From JBKECO01 sp047974745 (GTDB lineage Bacteria > Bacillota > Clostridia > Lachnospirales > Lachnospiraceae): a DNA stretch of 64,000 bases. Where the stretch lies: positions 62,001 through 126,000 of the forward strand of contig JBKECO010000011.1 in the NCBI GenBank assembly GCA_047974745.1, written 5' to 3'. Positions within the stretch are counted from its first letter, which is position 1; each line of letters opens with the position of its first letter. A model generated the notes under the pieces. That model did not search any database and had not been told where the DNA came from. It saw only the letters and a list, made by a program, of their open reading frames with translations. This document shows positions 44,859 through 53,975 of this stretch, in pieces. The position numbers and the translations under genes were made by a program.

Positions 44859-46082
44859 TTATTCTGCTTCCTTTAGAATCCTAAGACAACTCCGAAAGAC
44901 CTCGGGCTCCAGTTCATCTCTAAGGGTAAACAAAAGACCGCTGACCACCTTGGCAGACGCCTTCCCGATCGCTTCACTCAGGTCATGTTCTTCTCCCGAA
45001 TCCTGTGTATATTTCTGAATTGCCTTCTGAAGTCTCATATTCAGATCCTCTGAGACCCTTTCACTGATCGAATGAATCGCAGGAATCAGATCTCTGCTTC
45101 TGTGCCAGCTCTCATAGTCGCTGATTGCAGCATTTAGGAGCTCCGATGCTTTTTCACATTGCACCTTCATGGTATCCGAGCAACAATTAATAGAAAAATC
45201 ATCGATATCGTAGAGGCTGACACCCTCCAGCTCTTTGATCTGAGGATCAATATCTCTTGGCACTGCAAGATCCAAAAAGATTTCTGGTCTGTTTGATCCA
45301 AGGAATTGTACATCTTTTCGAAGGATCGTCAGATTAGGACTCGCTGTTGCAGAACAGACAAAATCGCACTGCTTCATATATTCATATCTGTCGCTATAGT
45401 TGATTCTGTCACAGCCATGGGGTATCTCAACAATTCCACTTCGATACTGCCGAATCGTCACGGTCACATCAGCGCCTTCTGCTTTCAGTGCCAGTGCAGT
45501 GATTTTGCCCATGATTCCATTGCCGATCACAAGACATTTCTTCCCCTGAAATCGATATCCTTTTGTCTTGAACTCCTCGATTGCAAGATCAGCAGCGGAA
45601 ATGTTCTCTTTCTCGAGAACCACTTCGGTCTTCACCTTCTTTGCAGCTGTTATGGCATGACGAAACAACACCTCTAATACTGTATCAGCTGATTCCTGGT
45701 CTCTGGCAAAAGAGAGCGCATCCTTGACCTGAGCCAGAATCTGATCTTCGCCTACGATCTGGGATTTCATTCCTGCGCAAAGATAGAAAAGATGTCTGAC
45801 TGCGTCAAAATCCTGCCTTTCAGTAAAAAGATGTTGGTCTACTTTGATTCCATGCTTCTTCTCACAAAGTATGGAAAACAAATCCACTTTGTTTTGTTTC
45901 TTTTTTCTGCAAATATAAAGTTCCATCCGGTTGCAGGTATTCAAGAGAATACAGCCGCTGATTTCCTCATGCTGTCTTAATTCACCAAGCAGTTCCGCTG
46001 TTTCTTTTTTTGTAAATGCATATCGTTCACGCTGACTTATTTCCGCCTGCGTATGATCGATTCCAATCATTTGAATACTCAT
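44859..46082 (-). CDS. hemA: Glutamyl-tRNA reductase
   Basis: A 407-residue enzyme reducing glutamyl-tRNA to glutamate-1-semialdehyde, the first step of the C5 route. The nucleophile Cys is in LLNTCNRMELY (about residue 50), the dinucleotide fold in CLVIGNGIMGKITALAL, and the C-terminal dimerisation helix around 320-400. GIDHTQAEISQRE at the start matches the family. It heads the heme/siroheme genes and lies three bases after a DHH phosphoesterase gene on the same strand. Confidence 0.96.
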   Translation of the reverse strand: MSIQMIGIDHTQAEISQRERYAFTKKETAELLGELRQHEEISGCILLNTCNRMELYICRKKKQNKVDLFSILCEKKHGIKVDQHLFTERQDFDAVRHLFYLCAGMKSQIVGEDQILAQVKDALSFARDQESADTVLEVLFRHAITAAKKVKTEVVLEKENISAADLAIEEFKTKGYRFQGKKCLVIGNGIMGKITALALKAEGADVTVTIRQYRSGIVEIPHGCDRINYSDRYEYMKQCDFVCSATASPNLTILRKDVQFLGSNRPEIFLDLAVPRDIDPQIKELEGVSLYDIDDFSINCCSDTMKVQCEKASELLNAAISDYESWHRSRDLIPAIHSISERVSEDLNMRLQKAIQKYTQDSGEEHDLSEAIGKASAKVVSGLLFTLRDELEPEVFRSCLRILKEAE

Positions 46083-46084
46083 TG

Positions 46085-47068
46085 CTACCCTACTTTTCTT
46101 AATTCTTCTAAAAAACGGCTTTCCAATTTTTCCAAAATGATCTGCCGGCTCGTCATGCCTTCTGTCCCGTCCATCGGAATAAATCCACCGGCCATTGATG
46201 AATGTCCGCCGCCACTGCCGATTCCCTTCAAAGCCTGGCTGGTGATTTTGCCTGCATCATACTTGATTCCTTCACTTCGGACTGATAATTTAACTCCATC
46301 CTTTCGCACAGAATATACGACTGAGAATTCCACTTCAACCAGTGCCAGCATAAAATCAGAAATATTTGCGATCAGTGCTTCCGGACAATCTTCATTGGTG
46401 CTGGCAAAACTGATATTCTTAAATACGCGAATATTATCGATTGCTTGGGAGTATGACATAAGATCGTTAAAATACAGTTCCCTGCTCTCTAGCAGCTGTA
46501 TGATCTCTCTGTCGCAGTTCTGATACATAAAATAGAGCATTTCCATATCTGTAAAGGAAGTTCCACGAAGTAATCTGTCCGTATCACATCGGATACCAAA
46601 GCTCAGTGCTGTAGCTGTCCTTTGATCCATGGTGGCACCACACTCAAAAAAATACTCTGCTATCATCGTAGCACATGCTCCGATTTCCACGCGAATATCT
46701 TTATAAAGGTATTCCACCTCTTCATAAGTCGGATGATGGTCGATGCAGGCGATCTGCTGCCCTTTCATTTTCAGAATATTGGAGTTGCCCTTTTGAGCAT
46801 CCACTAATATAATTTCGTCGGTATCTGTTAGAACCTCTGCAAGATCCGCAATATTGATCAGCTGGATCTGCAGAAGCTCAATCATTTTTAATGTATTATA
46901 ACGATCAATTTCGCCCATATAACAGATCGTTGACTCGATCCCTCTGGATTCTAACAGTTTTTGCAGTCCATAAGCACTTGCTATAGAATCCGGATCAGGA
47001 AAATTATGCGACTGTATGTACACATGAGAATTTCTAATCTGCTGGATAAGCTGGTCAATTCTGGTCAA
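46085..47068 (-). CDS. DHH family phosphoesterase (nanoRNase/pAp phosphatase-like)
   Basis: A 327-residue DHH-DHHA1 protein. The metal motifs are HNFPDPDSIAS (about 21-31), VDAQ, CIDHHPTYEE and the C-terminal GSGGGHSSMAGG. Relatives hydrolyse very short RNAs, pAp or cyclic dinucleotide products. The reading frame opens with a TTG at 47068 placed five bases after AGAGGTG; no nearby ATG fits. The start contains a tandem GGTCAATTCT duplication. It is adjacent to hemA by three bases but a functional link is not obvious. Confidence 0.85.
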   Translation of the reverse strand: MTRIDQLIQQIRNSHVYIQSHNFPDPDSIASAYGLQKLLESRGIESTICYMGEIDRYNTLKMIELLQIQLINIADLAEVLTDTDEIILVDAQKGNSNILKMKGQQIACIDHHPTYEEVEYLYKDIRVEIGACATMIAEYFFECGATMDQRTATALSFGIRCDTDRLLRGTSFTDMEMLYFMYQNCDREIIQLLESRELYFNDLMSYSQAIDNIRVFKNISFASTNEDCPEALIANISDFMLALVEVEFSVVYSVRKDGVKLSVRSEGIKYDAGKITSQALKGIGSGGGHSSMAGGFIPMDGTEGMTSRQIILEKLESRFLEELRKVG

Positions 47069-47157
47069 TTCTGCACCTCTGTTTCTAATTTTCTTCAGTA
47101 TCTAAACTGTACTACTTTTTACGTACTTTTTCAAGATACTAAGCATAATACATTAAA

Positions 47158-48972
47158 TTAGGAGGCAGTAATTGCATTCCCTGTATATAATTGGAAGTAT
47201 TTTCCTTTCTCAAGCAGCAATTCATCGTGAGTTCCCTTTTCGATAATACGTCCCTGTTCCAGTACTACGATACAATCGCTGTTCTTTACGGTGGAAAGTC
47301 TATGAGCAATAACAAATGTCGTACGTCCATGCATCAGCTTATCCATTCCGTCTTGCACGATTTTCTCTGTTCTGGTATCGATCGAGCTCGTTGCTTCGTC
47401 AAGGATCAGGACCGGTGGGTCAGCGATCGCTGCCCTGGCAATGGCAAGCAGCTGTCTTTGTCCCTGACTTAGGTTCGCTCCATCTCCGGAAAGAACCGTC
47501 TGATATCCCTCTGGGAGTCGTCTGATAAAGCCATCGGCATTGGCCAGCTTTGCTGCTGCCTTGACTTCCTCATCTGTGGCATCCAGCTTGCCATATCGGA
47601 TATTTTCCATAACTGTTTCGGTAAAAAGATGCGTATCCTGCAAAACGATTCCAAGGGTTCCCCTAAGGCTGTCTTTCTTAATGTCGTTAATATCGACTCC
47701 GTCATAACGGATGATACCGCCCTGAATATCGTAAAAACGATTGATCAGATTTGTGATCGTTGTCTTTCCTGCTCCAGTGGAGCCTACAAATGCAATTTTT
47801 TGTCCTGGCTCAGCATAAAGGGAGAGATCATGCAGCACCATCTTATCTTCCTGATACCCAAAGTCCACATGTTCGAATACGACTTTTCCCTGAATCTGGC
47901 CAAGGTCGATCTGGTAACTGCCCCCATCCTCTTCCGGAGCTTCATCCATAAGACGAAATACCCTGTCTGCTCCAGCCAGTGCCATGACCACTGCATTGAG
48001 CTGCTGGCTGATTTGGTTGATGGGCATATTAAAGCTTTTATTAAAGCTTAGAAAGCTTGCAAGTGCTCCGACCGTAAATCCGCCAAATCCGTACAGTGCC
48101 AGAAGACCGCCGATGATCGCACAGGCAACATAACTGATATTTCCCATTTGCCCAATGACCGGCATCAGTATATTTGCAAATTTATTGGCCTGATATGCCG
48201 AGTCGAATAGTCTGTTATTGACCTCTTTGAACTTTTCAATGCTCTCTTTTTCATGGCAAAATACTTTCACGACCTTTTGCCCTTCCATGATCTCTTCGAT
48301 ATAACCATTGACCTCGCTCAGATTTTTCTGCTGCTCCATGAAATAGCCGCCGCTTTTTCCTGCGATCGTTTTTGATGCAGCCAGCATAAAGCCGACAAAT
48401 GCAAATGTCAGTAATGAAAGGGGAATGCTCAGCAGGAACATACTTATTGTTACACTGCAGACCATGATCGTACTGCTGACTAACAGGGGTATACTCTGAC
48501 CGATCATCTGACGGAGCGTATCGGTGTCGTTGGTGTAGGTCGACATGATCGCACCGTGTGAATGGGTATCAAAATATTTGATCGGGAGTTTTTCCATATG
48601 AGCGAACATGTCGTCTCTAAGCTTTAGCAGTGTACCCTGACTGACGTATATCATGATCAGTGAGTAAATATAGGTGGATACGACACCTAGCATATAAAAG
48701 ACTGCAACTCGAATGAGTGCATGTGCAAGACCTGAAAAATCACGACTGTTCGATGTGAGCAGCGGGGTGATGTAGCTGTCGATCAAAGTCTGGATGAACA
48801 GCGTTCCCTGAATATTCGCCATGACTCCGGCTATAATGAAAATGACTACAGCGATCAAATGTATCGGATATTTTAAGAACATATATCCCACGAGCCTGCT
48901 AAATACCCTGCCTGGGTTTTCGACTCCTGACCTTCTCTTATTCTTAGATGACATTTTCTGCTTTTCTGCCAT
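47158..48972 (-). CDS. ABC exporter half-transporter (membrane and ATPase domains)
   Basis: A 604-residue half-transporter. Six membrane helices occupy about residues 35-325 and the nucleotide-binding domain about 365-600, with Walker A GSTGAGKTT, signature LSQGQRQ, Walker B VLILDEATSS and the switch His in AHRLSTV. It overlaps the end of the second transporter gene (TAATG), so both halves are made together and should form a heterodimer. MarR control upstream suggests export of a drug, bile acid or lipid-like compound. Confidence 0.93.
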   Translation of the reverse strand: MAEKQKMSSKNKRRSGVENPGRVFSRLVGYMFLKYPIHLIAVVIFIIAGVMANIQGTLFIQTLIDSYITPLLTSNSRDFSGLAHALIRVAVFYMLGVVSTYIYSLIMIYVSQGTLLKLRDDMFAHMEKLPIKYFDTHSHGAIMSTYTNDTDTLRQMIGQSIPLLVSSTIMVCSVTISMFLLSIPLSLLTFAFVGFMLAASKTIAGKSGGYFMEQQKNLSEVNGYIEEIMEGQKVVKVFCHEKESIEKFKEVNNRLFDSAYQANKFANILMPVIGQMGNISYVACAIIGGLLALYGFGGFTVGALASFLSFNKSFNMPINQISQQLNAVVMALAGADRVFRLMDEAPEEDGGSYQIDLGQIQGKVVFEHVDFGYQEDKMVLHDLSLYAEPGQKIAFVGSTGAGKTTITNLINRFYDIQGGIIRYDGVDINDIKKDSLRGTLGIVLQDTHLFTETVMENIRYGKLDATDEEVKAAAKLANADGFIRRLPEGYQTVLSGDGANLSQGQRQLLAIARAAIADPPVLILDEATSSIDTRTEKIVQDGMDKLMHGRTTFVIAHRLSTVKNSDCIVVLEQGRIIEKGTHDELLLEKGKYFQLYTGNAITAS

Positions 48973-50723
48973 TACTGTTCACCTCCCTGCTGATCAAAAT
49001 CACCACTGCCGCCGATCTGTGATTCATATACATCGCGATAGATATCACTTTCAGACAGCAGCTCCTGATGCGTACCAAAAGCACTGACCTTACCATTATC
49101 CAGAACGATGATTCTGTCAGCCTCCTGAATACTTGAAATCCTTTGTGCAATGATGATTTTTGTGGTATCAGGAATTTCTTCTTTGAATGCTTTTCTAATC
49201 TTAGCATCGGTCTGTGTATCCACTGCACTGGTGGAATCGTCTAAAATCAGTATCTTTGGTTTTTTCAGCAGAGCCCTTGCGATACAAAGGCGTTGCTTTT
49301 GACCACCGGAAACATTCGATCCCCCCTGTTCAATATAGGTATGATACCGCTGAGGCATCTGTTCTATAAATTCATCAGCACAGGCCAGCTTGCAGACACG
49401 AATACATTCCTCCTCGGATGCATCCTTATCGCCCCATCTCAGATTCTCGAGAATGCTGCCGCTGAATAATACATTTTTTTGCAGAACAACAGAAACTTCA
49501 CTGCGAAGGGAATCCAGGTCATATTCTCTGATATCGATTCCTCCCACTTTGATGCTGCCCTCGGACACATCATATAAGCGGCTGATCAGATTAACAAGGC
49601 TTGTCTTCGAGCTTCCGGTTCCACCGATCAGACCGATCGTCTCGCCTTTTTTGATCTCCAGATCGATTCCGGATAATACAGCTTCTCCGCCTTTTTTCTG
49701 ATAGGAAAAACTGACATCTTCAAATCGTATTCCACCATCTGGTACTTCCATAACTGGATTCTGGGGATTCACGATGTCCGCCTTATCGTCAAGTACCGCT
49801 ACGATACGAATGATACTTGCACTACTGATAGAGATCATGACAAAGGCCATGGAAAGCATCATCAGACTCATTAAAATATTCATGCTATAAGTCAAAAGGC
49901 TCATCAGTTCTCCTGTGCTCAGGGATCCGCCGACTATGAGCTCTGCCCCGAACCAGCTGATTGCGATCATACAGCTATACAGTGTGAACTGCATGAGCGG
50001 TCCATTCCAGACAACTATTTTTTCTGCCTTGAGGAACATCCTATACAGATTTCCACTTGCCTTATTAAATTTGCCGATTTCATGCTCCTCTCGAACATAG
50101 GCCTTAACAACTCGCATTCCGGTAATATTCTCCTGAACACTTGCATTCAGATCATCATATTTTTGGAATACGGTCTGGAATGTCGGCATTGCAGCACGAA
50201 TGATGATCGTCAGACAGACACTGAGAAAAATAACAGCGATCAGATAGACCGATGCGATTTCCTTATTGATATAGAAGGACATGGCCAGTGCACTGATCAG
50301 ACTGGCCGGTGCTCTGGTACACAGACGCAGGATCATCTGATAGGAATTCTGCAAATTCGTAATATCTGTCGTCATTCTGGTTACCAGACCTGCAGTGCTG
50401 TATTTATCGATATTTGCAAAAGAAAAGGTCTGAATATTTTTAAACATTGCTTCTCTGATATTTCTTGCAAATCCCGCAGAGGATCTGGCAGCATATTTTC
50501 CTGATAAAATTCCTGTGAACAGGGCGCAGCCTGCCATAACTACCATAAAGAGACCGACTCTGTAAATATGTCCAACATTTGCGGCCTCAACGCCCTGATC
50601 GATAATGGATGCCATCAGGAACGGAATGACCATCTCGAACAGAACCTCTAATAATGTAAAAACCGGAGTCAGGATCGAATCCCTTTTGAACTCCTTTATC
50701 TCATGCATCAACACTTTTATCAT
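48972..50723 (-). CDS. ABC exporter half-transporter (partner subunit)
   Basis: A 583-residue half-transporter with an N-terminal six-helix domain and a C-terminal ATPase. Walker A reads GGTGSSKTS, the signature SGGQKQ and Walker B ILILDDSTSAVD; the Asp in place of the catalytic Glu marks the degenerate site typical of heterodimeric exporters. The start at 50723 overlaps the marR-type stop by four bases (ATGA). It pairs with the following half-transporter. Confidence 0.93.
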   Translation of the reverse strand: MIKVLMHEIKEFKRDSILTPVFTLLEVLFEMVIPFLMASIIDQGVEAANVGHIYRVGLFMVVMAGCALFTGILSGKYAARSSAGFARNIREAMFKNIQTFSFANIDKYSTAGLVTRMTTDITNLQNSYQMILRLCTRAPASLISALAMSFYINKEIASVYLIAVIFLSVCLTIIIRAAMPTFQTVFQKYDDLNASVQENITGMRVVKAYVREEHEIGKFNKASGNLYRMFLKAEKIVVWNGPLMQFTLYSCMIAISWFGAELIVGGSLSTGELMSLLTYSMNILMSLMMLSMAFVMISISSASIIRIVAVLDDKADIVNPQNPVMEVPDGGIRFEDVSFSYQKKGGEAVLSGIDLEIKKGETIGLIGGTGSSKTSLVNLISRLYDVSEGSIKVGGIDIREYDLDSLRSEVSVVLQKNVLFSGSILENLRWGDKDASEEECIRVCKLACADEFIEQMPQRYHTYIEQGGSNVSGGQKQRLCIARALLKKPKILILDDSTSAVDTQTDAKIRKAFKEEIPDTTKIIIAQRISSIQEADRIIVLDNGKVSAFGTHQELLSESDIYRDVYESQIGGSGDFDQQGGEQ

Positions 50724-51172
50724 TTGCTCTTTGACTGCTCTTCCAGGTTGCATTTCAGCTTATCTATAAGGCGAAAAAATTCGTCCAGCTCCTTTTGACT
50801 AAATCCCATCTTGAGATCATTATTGAACTTCTCAAATTCTTCCTGGACCCTCTTTTGATGTCTGATCGCTTTGTCTGTTAATTCGATTTTCTTAAGCCTG
50901 GCATCAAATTCCACTGGTGATCTGGTGAGATAGCCCTTTTGCTCAAGCCCCTGAATCATAACGGTTGCTGTTGATCTGCGAATATTGAACGCCTTTTCGA
51001 TATCCTTTTGAAAAATATCCTGCTTTCCTATATGATCCAATACATGTCCGAGTACTGCGTTCTGCATCCCGGTGAGTTCTTTGAACTCCTCTTTTGAAAA
51101 TACATAGCCCAGGCGTCTGTGAATCATATTTGTAAGTGATTTTATCTCATATCCAATCTTTCGATCTGTCAT
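50720..51172 (-). CDS. MarR family transcriptional regulator
   Basis: A 150-residue winged-helix regulator. The DNA-binding part (about 55-105) contains IEKAFNIRRSTATVMIQGLEQKGYL and the wing DARLKKIELTDKA. It is the first gene of a three-gene operon with the two exporter halves and probably represses it until a ligand binds. AGGAGGG lies six bases before the start. Confidence 0.92.
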   Translation of the reverse strand: MTDRKIGYEIKSLTNMIHRRLGYVFSKEEFKELTGMQNAVLGHVLDHIGKQDIFQKDIEKAFNIRRSTATVMIQGLEQKGYLTRSPVEFDARLKKIELTDKAIRHQKRVQEEFEKFNNDLKMGFSQKELDEFFRLIDKLKCNLEEQSKSK

Positions 51173-51298
51173 TTCTCCCTCCTGATGTACACGGCATTCT
51201 TACGTCGACTTTCCGACATTTCTGTTAGCCTTCTAACATTATAAAATAATATTTTCTGAAATACAATTCTTTTTTAATAGGAAAAGTGCACGAGCAGG

Positions 51299-51366
51299 CG
51301 ATGTCACACAAAGCTCATACGATGTCACGCAAAGTTCTTGACTTTCCCTCGAATTTATGTGATAAT
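51299..51366 (+). promoter_or_regulatory. Strong promoter with tandem 21-bp repeats, polyamine operon leader
   Basis: TTGACT at 51338-51343, a 17-base spacer and GATAAT at 51361-51366 give a near-consensus sigma-A promoter. Two adjacent 21-bp repeats beginning CGATGTCAC (51299-51319 and 51320-51340, 17 of 21 identical) run into the -35 box and are probable regulator sites on one face of the helix. Confidence 0.75.
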
Positions 51367-51373
51367 TTTTTCC

Positions 51374-51694
51374 GACATGTGATATGAATACAAGAGTATC
51401 CATGCAAATATTATTTCGACCACCCTACATGGGGAAAGGCCATACGGACAGCCGGGTCAACTGCCGATCAGCAATATTGATTGCTGGTATTGATTGAGTT
51501 AAAAGCTCAATTTTATAAGTTGGTTACTTTATAACCAATACGCGATGCGTACATCAACTTGTAAAACGATCAATAGGGAGTAGTAAAAGTAAGTATTTGC
51601 TATATAGGCTCTGTATGTCATGGATATCTTTTTGTCATGATGTAGTATTGTAATTTTACAGGCACTGTGCATTGCGCATGTGTCTTATTTTTTT
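51374..51694 (+). ncRNA. Structured, terminated leader RNA upstream of speD (riboswitch or small RNA)
   Basis: This fills most of the 565-base gap before speD. From the predicted transcription start it contains hairpins at 51467-51488 (ATCAGCAA paired with TTGCTGGT), 51493-51511 (ATTGAG/CTCAAT), and a three-way junction closed by AAGTTG/CAACTT (51517-51560) with inner hairpins GGTTA/TAACC and ACGC/GCGT. A purine-rich part, GGGGAAAGG and CCGGGTCAA, precedes them. It ends in a full terminator. It may be a metabolite-sensing attenuator for the polyamine genes or a separate abundant RNA. No named class was confirmed. No good leader peptide is present. Confidence 0.6.
51661..51694 (+). terminator. 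Terminator at the end of the speD leader
   Basis: GGCAC-TGTGC pairs with GCGCA-T-GTGTC over ten base pairs with an ATT loop and one bulge, then TTATTTTTTTT follows. It lies 43 bases before speD, so transcription must pass it to reach the polyamine genes unless a further promoter exists. Confidence 0.8.
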
Positions 51695-51737
51695 GCTGTT
51701 GATGAATCATCAATCCGAAAACTGAAGGAGAACGACC

Positions 51738-52496
51738 ATGTCCGACAAACTTACTCTATATGGATTCAACAATTTGACGAAATCTTTAAGCTTCAATATT
51801 TATGATGTATGCTATGCCAAAACTGCACGAGAGCAAAAGGACTATATTTCCTATATCGATGAACAATATAATTCCGAAAGACTGACCAATATTCTGACGA
51901 ATCTGACGGATATGATCGGTGCTCACGTTCTTAATATATCCAGCCAGGACTATGAGCCCCAGGGTTCTTCTGTCACGATCCTTTTGGCTGAAGAATCGAT
52001 GGTCACCGCCGGTAAGACACAGGTCGCGCATCTTGATAAGAGTCATGTCACGGTCCATACCTATCCGGAATACCATCCAGAGACCTGCCTGGCCACCTTT
52101 CGTGTCGATATTGACGTGGCGACCTGCGGTGAAATCACACCGCTTTCGACTCTGGATTATCTGATCGGATCCTTTGATTCCGATATCATTGCAATCGATT
52201 ACAGAGTGCGTGGTTTTACGCGAGAAGTAAATGGAAAAAAAATATTTCTGGATCACAAGATCACGTCCATCCAAGACTACATCGATCCGAATACACTTTT
52301 GGATTATGACGCTGTTGACATCAACGTATATGAAGCAAATCTGTTCCATACCCGGATGATGTTAAAGGAAGTCAATTTGCAGAATTATCTGTTCAACACC
52401 GATGTCTACGAGCTTCCGCCAAAGCAAAGACTCGAGATCATGGGAAATCTGCGGCGGGAAATGATTGAAATCTTCAGCAGCAGAAATATCTACTGA
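51738..52496 (+). CDS. speD: S-adenosylmethionine decarboxylase proenzyme
   Basis: A 252-residue enzyme of the E. coli SpeD type. Self-cleavage before Ser102 in LDKSHVTVHTYPE makes the pyruvoyl group; CLATFRVDIDVATCGEI follows as in the family. It supplies decarboxylated AdoMet, the aminopropyl donor for SpeE. GAAGGAGA precedes the ATG. It is the first gene of a rightward polyamine operon controlled through the structured leader. Confidence 0.94.
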   Translation: MSDKLTLYGFNNLTKSLSFNIYDVCYAKTAREQKDYISYIDEQYNSERLTNILTNLTDMIGAHVLNISSQDYEPQGSSVTILLAEESMVTAGKTQVAHLDKSHVTVHTYPEYHPETCLATFRVDIDVATCGEITPLSTLDYLIGSFDSDIIAIDYRVRGFTREVNGKKIFLDHKITSIQDYIDPNTLLDYDAVDINVYEANLFHTRMMLKEVNLQNYLFNTDVYELPPKQRLEIMGNLRREMIEIFSSRNIY

Positions 52497-52522
52497 TTCT
52501 CTGCTTTTTGAAAGGACATTAC

Positions 52523-53974
52523 ATGAAATCTCAACAAAACGCACCTATCTATGAAGCCTTAGAGAACTTTAAATCCATGCGTGTCGTACCCTTTGATGTA
52601 CCTGGTCATAAACGAGGACGGGGAAATCCCGAGTTGACAGAATTACTCGGAGAGCAGTGTATTTCATTGGATGTGAACTCTATGAAACCGCTGGATAATC
52701 TCTGTCATCCGGTGTCAGTGATCCGAGAGGCAGAGGAATTGGCGGCAGAAGCATTTGGGGCAAAACATGCCTTTTTAATGGTCGGCGGTACAACATCCTC
52801 CGTACAGAGTATGATCCTATCCGTTGTCAAAAGAGGAGATAAAATCATTCTGCCACGAAATGTACATCGCAGTGTGATGGGAGCGATGGTATTATGCGGT
52901 GCAGTCCCTGTATATATCAATCCGGAAATTGATGAAAGACTGGGTATCCCCCTTGGAATGCAGCTGGCATCCGTTAAAGCTGCCATTAATAAGCATCCTG
53001 ATGCCAAAGCGATTCTGGTAAATAATCCGACCTATTATGGTATTTGTTCCGATATGCGTTCCATTGTTGATCTGGCGCATGCCCATGGAATGTATGTACT
53101 GGCAGATGAAGCACATGGCACCCATCTCTATTTCGGAGAGGATCTCCCGATCTCTGCCATGAAGGCAGGTGCAGATATGGCCGCTGTTTCCATGCATAAA
53201 TCAGGCGGGAGCCTGACCCAAAGCTCACTCCTGCTTTCAAATGGTTCCATTCCGGAAGGAGCGATCCGACAGATCATTAACCTGACCCAAACTACCAGTG
53301 GATCCTATCTGCTGCTCTCTAGTCTGGATATTTCCAGACGTAATCTGGCATTAAGAGGCAAGGAAGCCTTTGCCGGTGTGATATCCATGGCAGAATATGC
53401 CAGACAGGAGATCAATAATATTGGAGGATACTATGCCTTTGGCTCAGATCTGATCAACGGTGACAGTGTATTTGAATTTGACAAGACAAAGCTTTCCGTC
53501 AATACCATCGACACCGGTCTGGCCGGAATCGAAGTCTATGATCTTCTAAGGGATGAATACGATATACAGATTGAATTTGGAGATCTCGCTAATTTTCTGG
53601 CATATCTTTCGATCGGAGACAGACCAAGAGATTTAGAGCGACTTGTCAGTGCCCTTTCGGAGATCCGAAGGAGATATGGAAAGCCAAGAGCCCAGACCAT
53701 TCAGCCGGAATACATTGATCCGGAAGTGGTAGTTTCTCCGCAGGAGGCATTTTATTCTGAAAAAGAATCCCTTCCGATCGCTGAGACAGCCGGCAGGATC
53801 TGTACCGAGTTCGTCATGTGCTATCCCCCCGGTATCCCGATTCTGGCACCGGGCGAACGGATCACTGAAGAGATCCTTGCCTATATTCGCTATGCCAAGG
53901 ATAAGGGATGCTCTATGACTGGCCCTGAAAATCCCAGGATCGAGTATCTGAATGTTCTGAAAGGAGAAAATTAG
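52523..53974 (+). CDS. speA: Orn/Lys/Arg decarboxylase-type PLP enzyme (probable arginine decarboxylase)
   Basis: A 483-residue fold-I decarboxylase. VPGHKRGRGN starts the family signature, ADEAHGTHLYF gives the PLP-ring Asp and His, and the Schiff-base Lys is in VSMHKSGGSLTQSS. The C-terminal part contains CYPPGIPILAPGE. Gram-positive members of this length are usually arginine decarboxylases, but lysine or ornithine use cannot be excluded. The ATG at 52523 has AAAGGA seven bases upstream; a TTG at 52508 is less likely. No agmatinase or agmatine deiminase gene follows in the operon. Confidence 0.9.
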   Translation: MKSQQNAPIYEALENFKSMRVVPFDVPGHKRGRGNPELTELLGEQCISLDVNSMKPLDNLCHPVSVIREAEELAAEAFGAKHAFLMVGGTTSSVQSMILSVVKRGDKIILPRNVHRSVMGAMVLCGAVPVYINPEIDERLGIPLGMQLASVKAAINKHPDAKAILVNNPTYYGICSDMRSIVDLAHAHGMYVLADEAHGTHLYFGEDLPISAMKAGADMAAVSMHKSGGSLTQSSLLLSNGSIPEGAIRQIINLTQTTSGSYLLLSSLDISRRNLALRGKEAFAGVISMAEYARQEINNIGGYYAFGSDLINGDSVFEFDKTKLSVNTIDTGLAGIEVYDLLRDEYDIQIEFGDLANFLAYLSIGDRPRDLERLVSALSEIRRRYGKPRAQTIQPEYIDPEVVVSPQEAFYSEKESLPIAETAGRICTEFVMCYPPGIPILAPGERITEEILAYIRYAKDKGCSMTGPENPRIEYLNVLKGEN

Positions 53975-53975
53975 A

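Noticed and set aside
47050..47071. Tandem GGTCAATTCT duplication as an operator.
   Set aside because: It covers the start codon region of the DHH gene and encodes residues; two ten-base copies alone are not enough to call a site.
51619..51657. A 12-codon frame (MSWISFCHDVVL) in the speD leader as a leader peptide.
   Set aside because: No ribosome-binding site precedes it, and it overlaps a hairpin-forming stretch; no arginine, lysine or methionine run is present.
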